NCBI GenBank assembly: GCA_012934845.2 | Contig: WNNJ02000467.1 | Location: forward strand, 123,614 to 187,613 | Direction: 5' to 3' | Source of the DNA: Pomphorhynchus laevis | Taxonomy: Eukaryota; Acanthocephala; Palaeacanthocephala; Echinorhynchida; Pomphorhynchidae | Length of the DNA stretch: 64,000 nt | In this document: piece after piece, positions 11,801 to 23,368 of the stretch | Position numbering within the stretch: position 1 is the first letter of the stretch | Layout of the letters: every line of letters starts with the position of its first letter | Program-made: the position numbers and the translations under genes | The notes under the pieces: model-generated | What the model was told of the DNA's origin: nothing | Seen by the model: only the letters and a program-made list of their open reading frames with translations | Databases searched by the model: none

Positions 11801-12860
11801 CGTACAAATGGCTTTCTTCGAACTACACGAAAATTTCTTATTGTCAAGTCCTTTTCACCAGAAGCATTCCTGGTCTTTAGCTCTTCCCAAGCTTGATGTC
11901 GCATCTTACGATCCTGAATGCTGAGATCCTTAAAGATTTTAGTAGTTTGACCTTTTAATTTATACCCTCTGCGTAAGATCTCGTTAACATTGTCCTAACC
12001 TGAACAATGATTTCACTAGAAGAGATGAGGCTATAGATTCCTCACCTGAAGTAAATATTTTTGATAATACTTCCCGAACTCTACTCACGTCATGATCAAT
12101 ACGTAGCTGCGGCTCCGAAGAGTTAGATTCCGGTATATTAGCAAAGATTACGCACCGATCTCGGTTTTCGCCACGCATTCGCGCATTAATATCTAGCGGT
12201 TGTGCTAATGTTCTTTTTTCTGGCCGTTTCCTGTTTTATGTACGGAAAATTCTCCGACATTTGCAACCATCACTGACGATTTAGACATTGAATTAATATC
12301 CCTAGGATGATCTTTACAGTTGGATCCACCAAGTTTGCAGTCAAGTTGCAAATTTTGTTGATTAATACTGGAGGAACTTCGAAAATGACGTCCTTTAATA
12401 TTCTTCCATACCCGTGTAGAGTGAGTTTGTGGGGTAATATTGGATATTTGATTGATATGATGATTGTTAGTGGAATTTTGCAATATCACATTCCCTGTTG
12501 TACACTGATCCATTATGCAATCGCTTACTTCGAGTCTATTGTTGTGAACATTTACAATTGACCCACTAGAATGCACAGTTGAATTTGATAAAACAGGAGT
12601 GATGTTATTGAATGTTTTTGTAATGCATCTTTGGAATTCATGTTGCACTGGCGATGATTTATATTTTGAATTGCTTTTCTTAAAACACTTATTTCCTCTT
12701 CTAGTGATTGAATGCGCAGGGAAGCGCAAAACCCACACATAAATGACCCACTAGATTTATCATTTGAATCAGTAGCGATTGTAATAGTCCACCAGCGTCG
12801 ACAATCATCAGAGTCACAATGTACTTGATAACTTGTAGATTTAACCTTCTTGTTTTTCAT
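11770..12860 (-). pseudogene. C1 ORF1: PHD-like finger plus RRM-like nucleic-acid-binding protein
   Basis: Starts MKNKKVKSTSYQVHC. A PHD-like zinc finger is visible as C..D..CRRWWTI followed by FMCGFCAS, and a short coiled-coil-like stretch (IQSLEEEISVLRKAIQN) follows. A second block, RDRCVIFANIPESNS onward, matches the RRM-like half of J2 and C2 ORF1 (12,178-11,990), and KDLSIQDRK and TIRNFRVVRRKPFVRW lie just before the stop at 11,770-11,772. The frame changes near 12,560 and 11,990. In CR1-like LINEs ORF1 coats the RNA. Overlaps the start of ORF2 by about 30 nt. Confidence 0.75.
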
Positions 12861-12989
12861 AACAGTACGAAAACAATTGTGTATATTAATCTTGTAAGTA
12901 GTGTATTCACTTCAGATTTTAAACTTTTTTATGTCTAATGTCGATTGGAATAATTATTGTATTCACTTTAGATCTCAAACTTTTTTAAG

Positions 12990-13931
12990 GTAGCACCCCG
13001 AGAAGCTTCAGAGGTTCGTACAAAACAAAAATTTATTCAAATAACTAAAATTAAAATTATCAATATATGTTGTCATTTCTTATTCATCTATGCCTATGAA
13101 ACGCCTACCTGTTCTTCGCTGAGCGCGGGCCGCGGATGCACATCGATATGCAGAGCGCAAGCTGGAGGCCGAGTCTCTCGGAGGCGTTTTATATCGTGAA
13201 CATATGTGGTGCTTCTCTTTGCAGCGAGCTTGTTCACGAGACGTTGCTAAAACCTCGAAGCAGACTTATCTCCCCCTAATCAGGAGAGTACGATCGGGGA
13301 GAAATTCGCTCTCTCGATCAACGAGACGCGCTTTTGGTATTTTGAGCACTTCCGCTGCTCGTGGTATTCGAAGCATTAAATTGTAGATCTGTAGACATGC
13401 TATGTCCAGCCGTGCGTCTGGGTCAGATGTCGTGACTACATGCTCAAAATGAATTTTGGCATCGACCGGATTCATCATCAGTTCGACCGATACACTGTCG
13501 CAAACTTCAGTGAGTGTCTTTGCCATTATGACTCGGATTGAGTCATGCCTGATCGAGGGTTGGTCCCCATTGGGACATTATAAGCAGTGTGCTAGTGAAA
13601 TCGTCGAGCCGCAAAATCAGCGAGTTGGTGCGTCTTTGCATATCGTATTGTAGCGCGTGACGATGGCATCGTAAAACGATTCGTTGTCGATACGAATCTG
13701 CATATTTCTAGTGGGGACGCAGATAGCCAAGATGATCCGCCCTTCACCATTGAATGCTCGATTGTTTTACGCATATTTTCGTCGTATGCTGAGACGTGAT
13801 AAGATGATTGCCGTGTTTCTAGCCTATTTTTGTTTGCGCAATGCGGTAGGGCGTAAGCATGGTTCGGATCTCAATTCGGACCCTTGCAGCCCTTGCAGAT
13901 ATGGCTTGCACAACAATAGCGAGTTTTTCGG
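12990..13931 (-). mobile_element. RLE-A fragment RLE-6 (3' endonuclease part)
   Basis: Minus-strand scraps of the RLE-A C-terminus: KGGSSWLSASPLEICRF (13,740-13,690), matching the GASSWLSA block of RLE-1, then VCDSVSVELMMNPVDAK and DPDARLDIACLQ (13,500-13,400), matching the endonuclease of RLE-1 and RLE-2, a CFEYHEQRKCSKYQKRV-like stretch near 13,390-13,330, and IRGPRSAKNR near the end. Several frame changes. A 3' UTR leads to about 12,990. RLE-7 holds a near-copy of 13,300-13,395 at 16,305-16,400. Confidence 0.7.
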
Positions 13932-14303
13932 ACAATAAATTTTAATGATAGCAATAAAAATATACACTAGCCATAAAATTCATTAATAAATGTATAGATA
14001 ACATGAATATAGGTAGAATTTTAAATAATTCTAAAAACAAAGAAATAATAGGATCAGATTTAAGTAATTATATTTAAGTAAATAAAATGGGTATAAGTTG
14101 TTACCGCCATTGAGACGAAAAATTTGTAATTATAATAAAGAATTAAAATTAATATGTAACGATATTTTTAGAAAACTTATAGAAACTGAATGCGATTGCA
14201 AAAGTCTTAGTTTTGATAAAATAAATGAACATATATGTACCCATAATCTAGAATTAATTGAAAATTGTGAATGAAGGAAAAATGCTATGAAAACGGTATT
14301 CTT
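13932..14303 (+). mobile_element. PLE-E, fragment of the PLE linker region
   Basis: Plus-strand piece homologous to the region between GIY-YIG and RT in PLE-B (INKCIDN..., LPPLxRKICNYNKEL, ETECDCKSL, NEHICTHNLELIENCE). It has in-frame stops and covers the same stretch as part of the next fragment PLE-F, so the two are separate partial copies in tandem. Confidence 0.8.
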
Positions 14304-14922
14304 ACATCAAAGATAAACAACTTTTAAGAGATAATAACCTGAAAGATCTTTATGTAAATATAAGAAGTTTTTCTAAAGATATCATATGTTCAATAAATCA
14401 AAAATTAATTAACGACTATGATAGGCTAAGTTGTATAATAGACAGTTATTGTAATGTAAAATACTATAATCGTACAATAAATGTTAATAATAACAATAGA
14501 AAATATACATTAACCATAAACTTCATTAATAAATGTATAGATAACATAAATATAGCCGGACTTTTAAATAATTCTAAAAGTAAAGAAATAATAGGGTCAG
14601 ATTTAAGTAAATATATTCCTAAAATAAGGTATAAACTCCTACCACCATTAGGACGAAAAATTTGTAATTATAATAAAGAATTAAAATCAATGTGTAACGA
14701 TAATATTAGAAACATAATGGAAACAGAATGCGATTGTAAAAGTCTTAGTGTTGATAAAATAAATGAACATATATGTATCCATAATCTAGAATTAATTGAA
14801 AATTGTGAATTAAGAAAGCTGCTATCAAAAGGGTATAACAACGATTAAATAATAACAACGACAAAAATAAAATTTACAATTCGTTATATAATGACTTAAA
14901 TGATTAATTATTTGCATGTTAT
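14304..14922 (+). mobile_element. PLE-F, fragment of the PLE linker region
   Basis: Plus-strand copy continuing further upstream than PLE-E: LKDLYVNIRSFSKDIICS, LINDYDRLSCIIDSYCN, then the block shared with PLE-E, ending after ELRKLLSKGYN. It is close in sequence to PLE-B (minus). Ends where the 3' end of RLE-7 begins, at about 14,922. Confidence 0.82.
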
Positions 14923-16445
14923 TTTCTTTATTTTTAATCTCTCTATACAAGTAATGGTTTCCGCAAATGGGCCTTCAATTCACAAAACTATAATTTAAGT
15001 TTGGGTATTATAAAATGTTTGAATATTTATTATCTTCTTCTTAATCTTGATGCACGGAGACATGTGGACACACAGAGCGGGCAATCTCAAAACCAATATC
15101 AAGTTTAATTTTAACGGCTTTATCGAATATGCACTGGTTGACAGATTGGCTGCTTTGGCGGCAATTAGCTTTATTAGCTTCTCAGCTTCTTTACCGAGTC
15201 CTCCGGATGTCGAGAAAATCAGTGGCGAGAACAAAGCGCGTTCAGCCGAACATATTCGTTCGACATATTTGTTCTTTTTGCCACTCATTGTATTAAAAAA
15301 CCGAATCTGGTTCACGAGAGATATTCGATTGAGGCTGTACAGAGAAAACATTGACGTCAAAGAACGTCCACTTAAATCGATTACCGTCCAAAACAAAGGA
15401 TATCAAGCCGTGCATTCTGATCACGTGTAGTTGTGGTTCGTTTGAAAGCCATGTCGTCAGGGACGGCGATTAGTTGTGATTCGCATTATACACAATGCGA
15501 AATTTTACGTGATGTTGCGAGTTAATGTCTCTAACAGCATCATGCCGGATAGCAGGCAAGGCACCGTTCTTGCACGATAGAGAATGGACGATATTTACTG
15601 GTGAGCCGCAAATGAAATTGCCGTTTTTAAGGGATGGATAGACATGACCGTATCAAGCGTTTAGGGCATCTCTAAATTCGTTTGCTGATAGATGAAACCC
15701 TTCATGGGCTAAAAGAATTGAATTTAGCCACGATGAGGCTCCATTACGGGCTGCGTGCGCGATGAGGTTATTCGTAGTTGGTGTATCTAGAATAGATAGC
15801 CCGAAAATACGTTATTGATGTGCTTGAACTCTAAGTTGTATCACTGCACGCAGCGTCGTAATTTGTTTGTCTCTCAGGTCGTCACCGGTAAGGCCGGAAT
15901 CGTAAGTTGAGACAAGCATCTGCGAGGATAATCGTTCCAATTTTGATGTGAATCCAGGGTGGGTGATTCCCAAACCACTTAATTTTAATGAAGAGCATAT
16001 CATTGCTACCCAATCGTCATATAGGTTCCACATATCGAATCTAGAGAGTAACTGTTAAGTAAATGTATTTATCAGATCAGCCCATATAGTCTGAGAGCAC
16101 TCACAAGTGCGCATTATATGCGTCCACTTATATTGAACAGCGTGAGTTAGTCCAGCAAAAGCGACGTGCGGATCAGCTTTAGCTACAATAGACAGACATT
16201 TGAGCATCAAAATCAAATTTGCTGACAGTTCAGCTACGGATATGTTTTCAAATTCGCTGACGCTAATGGGCGGGCCGAGTATTTTAATGCCATCAGTGGA
16301 GATTTCTCTCGATCAACAAGGCGCGCTCTTGGTATTTTGAGCACTTCCGCTACTCGTAGAATTCGAAACATGAAATTGTAGATCTGCTGAGTGTCGAAGG
16401 AGCGAATGCGTTGAAAACGCAGTTGTCGAATGGAGCTTGCTCTGA
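14923..16445 (-). mobile_element. RLE-A fragment RLE-7, rearranged
   Basis: Minus-strand copy from the RT thumb through the endonuclease. Pieces: TDGIKILGPPISVSEF near 16,290, KADPHVAFAGLTHAVQYKWTH near 16,180, SGLGITHPGFTSKLERL near 15,970, NGASSWLNS near 15,750, CGSPVNIVHSLSCKNG and RHDAVRD (CCHC part) near 15,600-15,510, KWTFFDVNVFS-like endonuclease near 15,395, and ERALFSPLIFSTSGGLG near 15,240. The 3' UTR carries GGCCCATTTGCGG (14,960-14,976), a motif shared with RLE-2 and the fragment at 61.9 kb. Oddly, its upstream end (16,305-16,440) is a C-terminal segment of the same protein (KCSKYQERALLIERE), placed ahead of the middle part, so two fragments are joined. Confidence 0.78.
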
Positions 16446-16742
16446 GCTCAATGATAATAACAATAAAAATAAAATTTACAATTCGTTAAAGCAGATTAAT
16501 AGTAAAAGCTTAAATACATCAAAGATTAGCATTTGGAAAACTTATATATTAGAAAAAATTAGCAAGAAAATGAAAATAACAATCAATTAGAAAAGGAAAG
16601 ATCAAATAAATCAAGATATGTATACAGGACTTACTAAATTAAAGCATAACTATATAATAACAACTATTGATAAAGCTAGTAATACCTTTGCCTTCATATG
16701 CAAAAAGCTTTATTATGATATACTGATGAAATAAGTTAATTA
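16446..16742 (+). mobile_element. PLE-G, fragment at the start of the RT
   Basis: Plus-strand fragment encoding NNNKNKIYNSL, KMKIT, then LTKLKHNYIITTIDKASN and FICKKLYYDILMK, homologous to residues around the start of PLE-A. One in-frame stop. It overlaps PLE-F by about 30 bp of homologous sequence, so it is not simply the other half of an interrupted PLE-F. Confidence 0.8.
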
Positions 16743-16805
16743 AATTGATTTATATATAAACGTTTAAAAAACGTTTGACCTTAAAATGCTTGAAAAATAA
16801 GTAAT

Positions 16806-19060
16806 ACACAATCACTAACTACTTACAATAAATAATATACAAATATAATTGCGGATTTTTAGGAACACCTAAAGCAGACAATATATCTAACACTAGTTGT
16901 TTTGTACCATGCAACAGGCAACAAGAAACCGATACGAGACTAACCGATTTACGACTGACGTTCACGAATCAAACGACCATATACAAATGGGTCGGAAAAA
17001 ACAAAAGTCTCAAGTTTCCAACCATGCTGCGTCCAACATTGATGTTAGAGATGTTTCCAATGAATCTGAACAACAAAACCTTTGATCAAACAATGATTGT
17101 CACACGTGGGTAAGTATTTGGACTTCAGAATCCCATGCATCTTGTCTTGCGGACAACGAATTCTACTGTGGCTACTGTTCTACTAAGATGATAAATACGA
17201 TAAAGAGTGAAATAGAGAGTCTCCAGACAAATATATTGAAACTATCTGGTAATGCAGCGATGCCCACACATGCCTCTTCGTCTTGTAATAAGTTTCAACC
17301 TCGAGACCCAATTCTTCCACATTCGATTGCCTCTAAGAATGCCAAATCTCCTATCTCTTCTACAGGTATTACTATACATCCTTCAATTTTGCCCAATCAA
17401 TCAGTTCAATCTTCTGATATTACTGGCATTGACCATTTGCAACCCAGTATTTCTTTGGTTGTATCAGATAAATCACCTTACATTTTTACCCCTCATTGCA
17501 TTTCTACGTCATCGTCAGATAATCCACGTGGTCTTCGGTCCCGTGTAAGTTTAACTCAGCTGATGCCAGTTCCTACTTCGCACCGTCCAAATTTATAGCT
17601 GACTTCTATCTCGCCATATTCGTCACATAATACCGCTCCTAATAGTGAAAGTATCTTCTAATTCTAACCCTTCTTTGCGCACACTCAGTGATAGGACTCA
17701 CTGTGTGCTTATTGCAAACCTCATCGAGTAATATGCCGTTAACAATGAATTACGTATTCAGCATGATGTCAATGCAGTTAAATTAATCCTCCCATGTGTT
17801 TTGCAAAACTGCTCTGTCACAGTTCGAAAGGATTTGCATGTAGTAAATTTATTTCGCCTTGGTAAAAAAGAATCAGATAGTCGACCTCGTTTACTCAAAG
17901 TTGTTCTTGCCTCAACCGTAATGAGTTCACTTATACTACGAAACAGTCATCTTCTAAGAGGTTTGAGTATTCGTCTTTTGAAAGATTTATCTCTAGAGGA
18001 CAGAAAACAGTTATTTACTGCCAATTGTGCGATGGCCGAGGGTCGAATGATTGGTGAAGAAAATATTATAATCCGAAATTTTCAGATTGTGCTACGCTGA
18101 GTCTCCACTCGATTTTTTATCAACAGCTCTCGAAACATTTCGTTGCAGGATATCGAACGTCTCTATTTCGCACGCATTCCCAATTCAACTGTAGACTCTG
18201 TAACTCGCTACTAATGGTCAATCATCCGGATTTATCCTCGTTGTTCGATTGTATGAATTCTCAAAAATCAAATGTCCACAAGTTTCCCCGTACATCTACC
18301 AAAGCTGGTCTTTACATACTCTATTCAAATGTTTTGAGTTTGTTTAACAAGTTAGATGAAATCAAAGCAATAGTGCATCATGAAAATCTCGACATGCTAT
18401 TTTTTTCACTGAAACTTGGTTAAATTGTAAAATTCTGGATTCTGAAGTCGGTATTCACGGTTATACGATAGTTCGCTGTGATCGAAAAATCTCTAGAGGT
18501 GGCGGTGTAGCTGCTTATATACGCGACAATCTTGTTTATAACGTAATAGAGTCGTGTTCTGACGATTATGGAAATGAGCTTTTGTGGATTGAAGTGACGG
18601 AGGAACGAGGTAAGGTCTATCGCATTTGTATTGTTTATCGTAGTCCTCGATCAAAAACATCACTCATCATCAAGTCGTTGAAACATCAATGTTCCGGTGA
18701 TGTGGAACAGTGATGATGGAATACCATCAGGACCTCTTTAGGTCCTGATGGTATTCCTAGTATAAATTTACGCAAAGTTGCATGGAATATATATTTTCCG
18801 ATTTTTGATATTTACTATTGGTCCTTGAGAACTGGCAGTGTCTCAGATATGTGGAAGAGAGCATAAGTCATTCCAGTTTTCAAAAAGGGGGATAAGGTAA
18901 ATCCTCAAAATTATCGGCCAATAAGTTTGACGTGTATTGCTTGCAAGGGGATGGAGAAACTGATCCTGAGGCATTTATCTTCTCATTTGGACAAATTCAA
19001 TATTTTGTCTAATAAACAGCATAGGTTTAAAAAACATCACTCCACTTCAACTATTATACT
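16806..19060 (+). mobile_element. CR1-like LINE C3, internally deleted
   Basis: Begins with the leader AACTACTTACAATAAATAAT (16,817-16,836). ORF1 pieces: HTWVSIWTS...EFYCGYCSTKM (PHD-like finger, about 17,100-17,195), a Ser/Pro-rich linker, then LFRLGKKESDSRPRLLKVVL and LKDLSLEDRKQL (17,835-18,010), the RRM-like half. ORF2 starts near 18,214; NVLSLFNKLDEI and the RGGGVAAYIRDN endonuclease region (about 18,495) are visible. At 18,718-18,757 an inverted repeat marks a jump straight from the endonuclease to the RT (GPDGIPSINLRK, then VIPVFKKGDKVNPQNYRPIS near 18,870). It ends soon after LSNKQHRFKKHHS. Multiple frame changes; inactive. Confidence 0.8.
18718..18757. repeat. Perfect 18-bp fold-back palindrome
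   Basis: GGAATACCATCAGGACCT, a 4-base loop, then its exact reverse complement. It spans the deletion joint in C3, where the second arm is the normal RT coding sequence (GPDGIP) and the first arm an inverted copy of it. Confidence 0.9.
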
Positions 19061-19290
19061 ACTATTATACCTGCCGTATCCATTAAAGGATCAAACGAGT
19101 GCAGCGACAATTCAGCAACGAACTCTGCCTAGTGTTTTAGGATGGTCCGAACAGCAATTCGATCTGGTTAAGAGCTTAAGCCTCAGACAATTAAGCAAAG
19201 TGTTGGAAACGCCTTTATTCACAATGTCGCACAAGCAACCGAAACGGTTAGTGAGTACTTCATTCTACTGATGAGTGTTGCCGCGTACTC
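19061..19290 (+). repeat. Copy of a 230-bp repeat also found at 27.6-27.8 kb
   Basis: About 85-90 percent identical by eye to 27,592-27,800. It can be read as protein TIQQRTLPSVLGWSEQQFDL then VKSLSLRQLSKVLETPLF, but similarity to a known domain is not recognised. In the other place it lies between two copies of a Gypsy-A leader repeat, so it probably comes from that element or its LTR region. Confidence 0.6.
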
Positions 19291-19554
19291 ATTAAAAAAA
19301 TTGGTTTCTAATAAACATACAGCTGCTTAATAAACTACTTACAATAAAATAACATACAATCTCTTTGAAACAAATATCTTCGACGACAACCAAACGACAA
19401 CCTTCGACGACAACTAACGACAACCATCGACAACCACCCGCTTGACAATTATCGACAACCATCGAAACCATCGATGACATCCGCTCGCTACAACTAACGC
19501 GAACTACTTACAATTAACTAATTACAATTATTTAAAAATCGTAAACTATTGCAA
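19291..19554. repeat. Imperfect CGACAACCA tandem region and spacer
   Basis: Contains the AACTACTTACAATAAAATAA leader motif (19,331-19,350), then around 19,380-19,470 several degenerate units built on CGACAACC/CATCGACAACCA, then CTCGCTACAACTAACGCG. Possibly the decayed 5' UTR of a LINE whose body is gone. No coding signal. Confidence 0.5.
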
Positions 19555-22500
19555 ATTAAATCAGCTAACTGAGTCTACGTATTGTTATATAATTATAAAA
19601 TAAACAAAACATAATAATGCTAAATCAAAATTTAATAATTAAATAATAAAATTAATAATTGTTTTTAGATTTTCTATAATTTAAATCAAGTTAAAAATAA
19701 AAAATAAAAATAAAAAATAAAATTTAAAATAAACGTCATTTTTATGAATTGACTAATAAATAACAGACGTTGTATCAGAATAAGAATTAGAGGTCATCAG
19801 GAGGAACTGCTATGCTATCAGGTTTCGGCCCCTAACTCCTCTACCCAACATAGCAGCGGGGCCAAATACATGCTAATGATGTATTTCCTCTGAAATAACT
19901 ATCTAGTATCTTATTCTAATGCAAAGTATATTATTTATTATCCATCCATAAAAATTTGCCACTTAAGAGTTTAAATTTATTCTTTATATTATTGTGTTGA
20001 TTTATATATTTTACTATTTTCTGCTTGATGTTATTTTTATAGTAACCTAGTTTAAAATATGTATCTATTAAATTATTTCAAATGATTTTGAAGAAAACCA
20101 ATATCATTACATATTGTTGCAATTCTTAAAATTTCATTATTTAATGTATTATATTTTATATTATATGGTATGCATGAATGCTCATGCAAAAATATGTTTC
20201 TTGTAAATTTAAATATGTCATCTTTACGATATAAATTAATAGTAGTTTTAGTTAATGTTAATTTAATGTTCATATCTAGATATACACCTTCTTTATCATT
20301 AATATTGGTTTTGTTAAGAATAAGGCTTTCTGGATAAATGTGCTCACTAATTGAATAAAAATTATTAGAATTAAATACACATATATCATCAATGTATCGA
20401 AACATATATTTCATATATTTATATTGTTTAGATTTAGTTTTTACACAGTTATGAACAAATTCATATTCTATAAAGCTTAAAAACAAGTCAGCTATAATTG
20501 GGCTACTATTACCACCCATTGGAACACCTTTTACTTGTCTAAATATAGATGTCCCTACTTTTAAATAATTTTGATTTATCAAAATATTTAAGGATTCTAT
20601 TAATTCAATTTTATCCATATATTTATATTTATTTGATGGTTTAATTTTTGTTAGATAGGCGTTATAATTATTATAACATATATATGTATATCTTTTTCCG
20701 AATATAAGATTAATTAATTTTACTAACGCTTCTTTAATATCTACTAAATCTAGATTTGTATAAAGCGTACTAAAATCGTATGTATTTATATTTTGAAAAT
20801 TTATTCCTTTTGTCTGTTCTAAAAATTCTTTTGTAGAATTAATACTGAAATTAGTGTTTTATACCAGTATTAATTTCGATTACCTTGCAATATTTTTTAA
20901 AATGTGCTTTAATTACTTTAAGTATTTTATTCATATAAACAAAAGTAGTTTTAATGTACATTTAAATGCACTACATATGAACCTTGGTTTTATTAGATTT
21001 TTATGTAATTTTGGATTCCAATATAATATAGGTATAGTTTTATTATCTAATTCAACCTTTATACCCTTTTTATCCATTATAGAACAGTGACTTGTAATAA
21101 TTGTTTCTAAACTCAACTCACTACGTTCATATGTTGGATTTACATTTAAATCATTAGAATTAACCTCTTTCATTAGTATATCATAATAAAGCTTTTTGCA
21201 TATGAAGACAAAGTTATTACTAGCTTTATCAATAGTTGTTATTATATAGTTATCCTTTAATTTAGTAAGTTCTTTATACATATCTTTATTAATTTTATCT
21301 TTCCTTTTATAATTGTTTGTTATTTTCATTTTATTTTTAATTTTATCAAATATATAATCTTTCCAAATTTTAATCTTAGATATATTCGAGCTTTCACTAT
21401 TAATCAGCTTACTAAAGTAATCATTTAAGTTATTATATAACGAATTGTAAATTTTATTTTTGTCGTTGTTGTTATTTAATCTATATTTATACCCTTTTGA
21501 TAGCAGCTTTCTTAATTCACAATTTTCAATTAATTCTAGATTATGGGTACATATATGTTCATTTATTTTATCAAAACTAAGACTTTTACAATTGCATTCT
21601 GTTTCCATTATGTTTCTAATATTATCGTTACATATTGATTTTAATTCTTTATTATAATTACAAATTTTTCGTCCTAATGGTGGTAGGAGTTTATACCTTA
21701 TTTTAGGAATATATTTACTTAAATCTGACCCTATTATTTCTTTACTTTTAGAATTATTTAAAAGTCCGGCTATATTTATGTTATCTATACATTTATTAAT
21801 GAAGTTTATGGTTAATGTATATTTTCTATTGTTATTATTTACATTTATTGTACGATTATAGTATTTTGTATTACAATAACTGTCTATTATACAACTTAGC
21901 CTATCATAGTCGTTAATTAATTTTTGATTTATTGAACATATGATATCTTTAGAAAAACTTCTTATATTTACATAAAGATCTTTTAGCTTATTATCACTTA
22001 AAAGTTGTTTTAATATTTCTAATTGTTCATTTATATACATATCTTTTTTAATATTTTTAACTCTATTTTTCCTATTCCTTTTATCACCATGACTTCTTGG
22101 TTTGCGTTTAACCGGATTATTATAATATAGTTGTTTATTATGTATTATACTACTTCTGCCAATTCCTTGTACCACGTCATTCAATCCTAATGGGTACATG
22201 GAATTAAGCGTTTTAATCCAAAAATCTTATTTTTCTAATAGTTTTTGATTTAATATTGAAATGTTTTCTTCGATAATATGTTCTAAAATAAATAATTTAC
22301 AGTTTTTAATATCATGTCCTATTAATCTCATATGTTTATGAAATATAGTTTGACTATTATGCTGTATATTATATATGTGTTGCCTAAACCTAGTTTTTAA
22401 CATTTGATATGTTTTTCCTATATATTGCAATCCACATGTACATTGTATAAGATACACTACACCTGCGGTATTGCAGTTACAATTATTATTAATATTTAAT

Positions 22501-22680
22501 GAAAAACATTTGTTTGTCGTATTACTTACGATACAATTATTATTATTTATTGCGTCGCAAACTATACAATTTTTTCTGTTACATTTAAAAGATCTAAAAT
22601 TGAAATCATTAGTACTTACGTATTTTTCCAATATTGTTGAGTATATGCAACTTTTAAGTCATAATTTTTAACGTTGCTTT
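19555..22680 (-). mobile_element. Penelope-like element PLE-B, full-length layout, Naiad-type (N-terminal GIY-YIG)
   Basis: On minus the element reads: Cys finger and GIY-YIG endonuclease (22,631-22,227), linker rich in Lys/Asn (22,199-21,360), RT (21,330-20,073), and a 3' UTR with the conserved pseudoknot block (19,790-19,893) ending at CGTAGACTCAGTTAGCTGAT near 19,556-19,575. GIY-YIG in front of RT is the opposite of classical Penelope/Poseidon elements and matches the permuted Naiad/Chlamys group of published PLEs (established knowledge). It is nearly identical to PLE-A over the shared 1.8 kb, implying recent spread. Confidence 0.88.
20073..22631 (-). pseudogene. PLE-B GIY-YIG-RT polyprotein, broken
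   Basis: N-terminal part: KCNRKNCIVC (residues 17-25; Cys finger), GVVYLIQC and GLQYIGKT (GIY-YIG core, residues 57-74), RFRQH with the expected catalytic Arg (81). It continues in frame after a TAA at 22,227-22,229 into DFWIKTLNSMYPLGLND, the typical end of a PLE GIY-YIG domain, so GIY-YIG and RT belong to one reading frame. The RT holds IDKASNN, YWNPKLHK, then after frameshifts near 20,940 and 20,850 TYDFSTLYTNL, GVPMGGNSSP and RYIDD. Another small change near 20,075 removes the last residues. The 22,631 start is a TTG; the true start is not certain. Confidence 0.83.
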
Positions 22681-23066
22681 TTCGGTGTCGCCACCTAGTT
22701 TAGTTGACTCAGACTAAACTTACAACGGGCCATCCTGCAGCATCTGGCAGGGGGCTGCCCTGCTTAAGGCGGTTGCATGCTGGTACAAGATCTACCACCT
22801 TCACTCCACGCGCTATGCGACCTAGCTATTGGCCATTACCTGGTCTCTCAAACGTGATCACGTGAAGCAGTTTACATTTTAAAGTGTAAACACCTTGGGA
22901 TGCAAACTTCTCCCTTTTTTAAGAATTAATAATTCATGCTTGTTTGAAAATAAGAAAAAATAATAGTAAAGTCGTAACCAATAATACATAGTTTCAGTAT
23001 TTCTGACAGAGGTCATATTACCGGGAAAACAAAGTCCACAGGTCAATAATAACATGTAAGTAGAAC
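22681..23066 (-). other. Region upstream of PLE-B: probable PLE 5' UTR or flank
   Basis: No ORF. Contains GC-richer sequence with several short inverted repeats: ACGTGATCACGT (22,850-22,865), TTTACA...TGTAAA, and GGCAG/CTGCC. Because PLE-C ends exactly at its distal side, it could be the 5' UTR of PLE-B in a tandem PLE array. I searched for hammerhead core motifs and saw none. Confidence 0.45.
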
Positions 23067-23352
23067 AAATTAAATCAACTAACTGAGTCTACGTATTGTT
23101 ATATAATTATAAAATAAACAAAACATAATAATGCTAAATCAAAATTTAATAATTAAATAATAAAATTAACAATTGTTTTTAGATTTTCTATAATTTAAAT
23201 CTAGTTAAAAAAAAATAAAAAAATAAAAAATAAAAAATATAATTTAAAATAAACGTCATTTTTATGAATTGACTAATAAATAACAGACGTTGTATCAGAA
23301 TAAGAATTAGAGGTCATCAGGAGGAACTGCTATGCTATTAGGTTTCGGCCCC
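23067..23352 (-). mobile_element. PLE-C, 3' UTR only
   Basis: Same 3' end as PLE-A and PLE-B (CTGAGTCTACGTATTG at about 23,082) through the AT-rich tail and the first half of the conserved block, stopping inside it after GGTTTCGGCCCCT, where LINE J2 begins. It is head-to-tail with PLE-B. Confidence 0.85.
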
Positions 23353-23368
23353 TATTAACCTACAGTTA

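Larger units (their letters stand above)
8811..12960 (-). mobile_element. CR1/jockey-like LINE C1, near full length, decayed
   Basis: Two-ORF LINE on minus with leader (ACACTACTTACAAG, 12,887-12,900 on minus), ORF1 (12,860-11,770), ORF2 (11,800-8,903) and a 3' UTR containing a T-rich stretch (about 8,853-8,880) and an ATTATTATTATTTATTACAAG-like tail at 8,790-8,810. C2 shares the 3' UTR plan (TTTCTTTTC tract, then TGATCAG, then CTTGTAATA repeats). C1 carries two in-frame TAG codons and at least two frameshifts in ORF2, so it is inactive. Confidence 0.85.

Noticed and set aside
18181-19290. tRNA or other Pol III genes in the C3 and repeat region
   Set aside because: GGTTAAGAGC-like strings resemble a B box only loosely and no cloverleaf can be drawn.
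22850-22866. ACGTGATCACGT palindrome as a regulatory operator
   Set aside because: A single short palindrome in an uncharacterised spacer; no second site or gene context.
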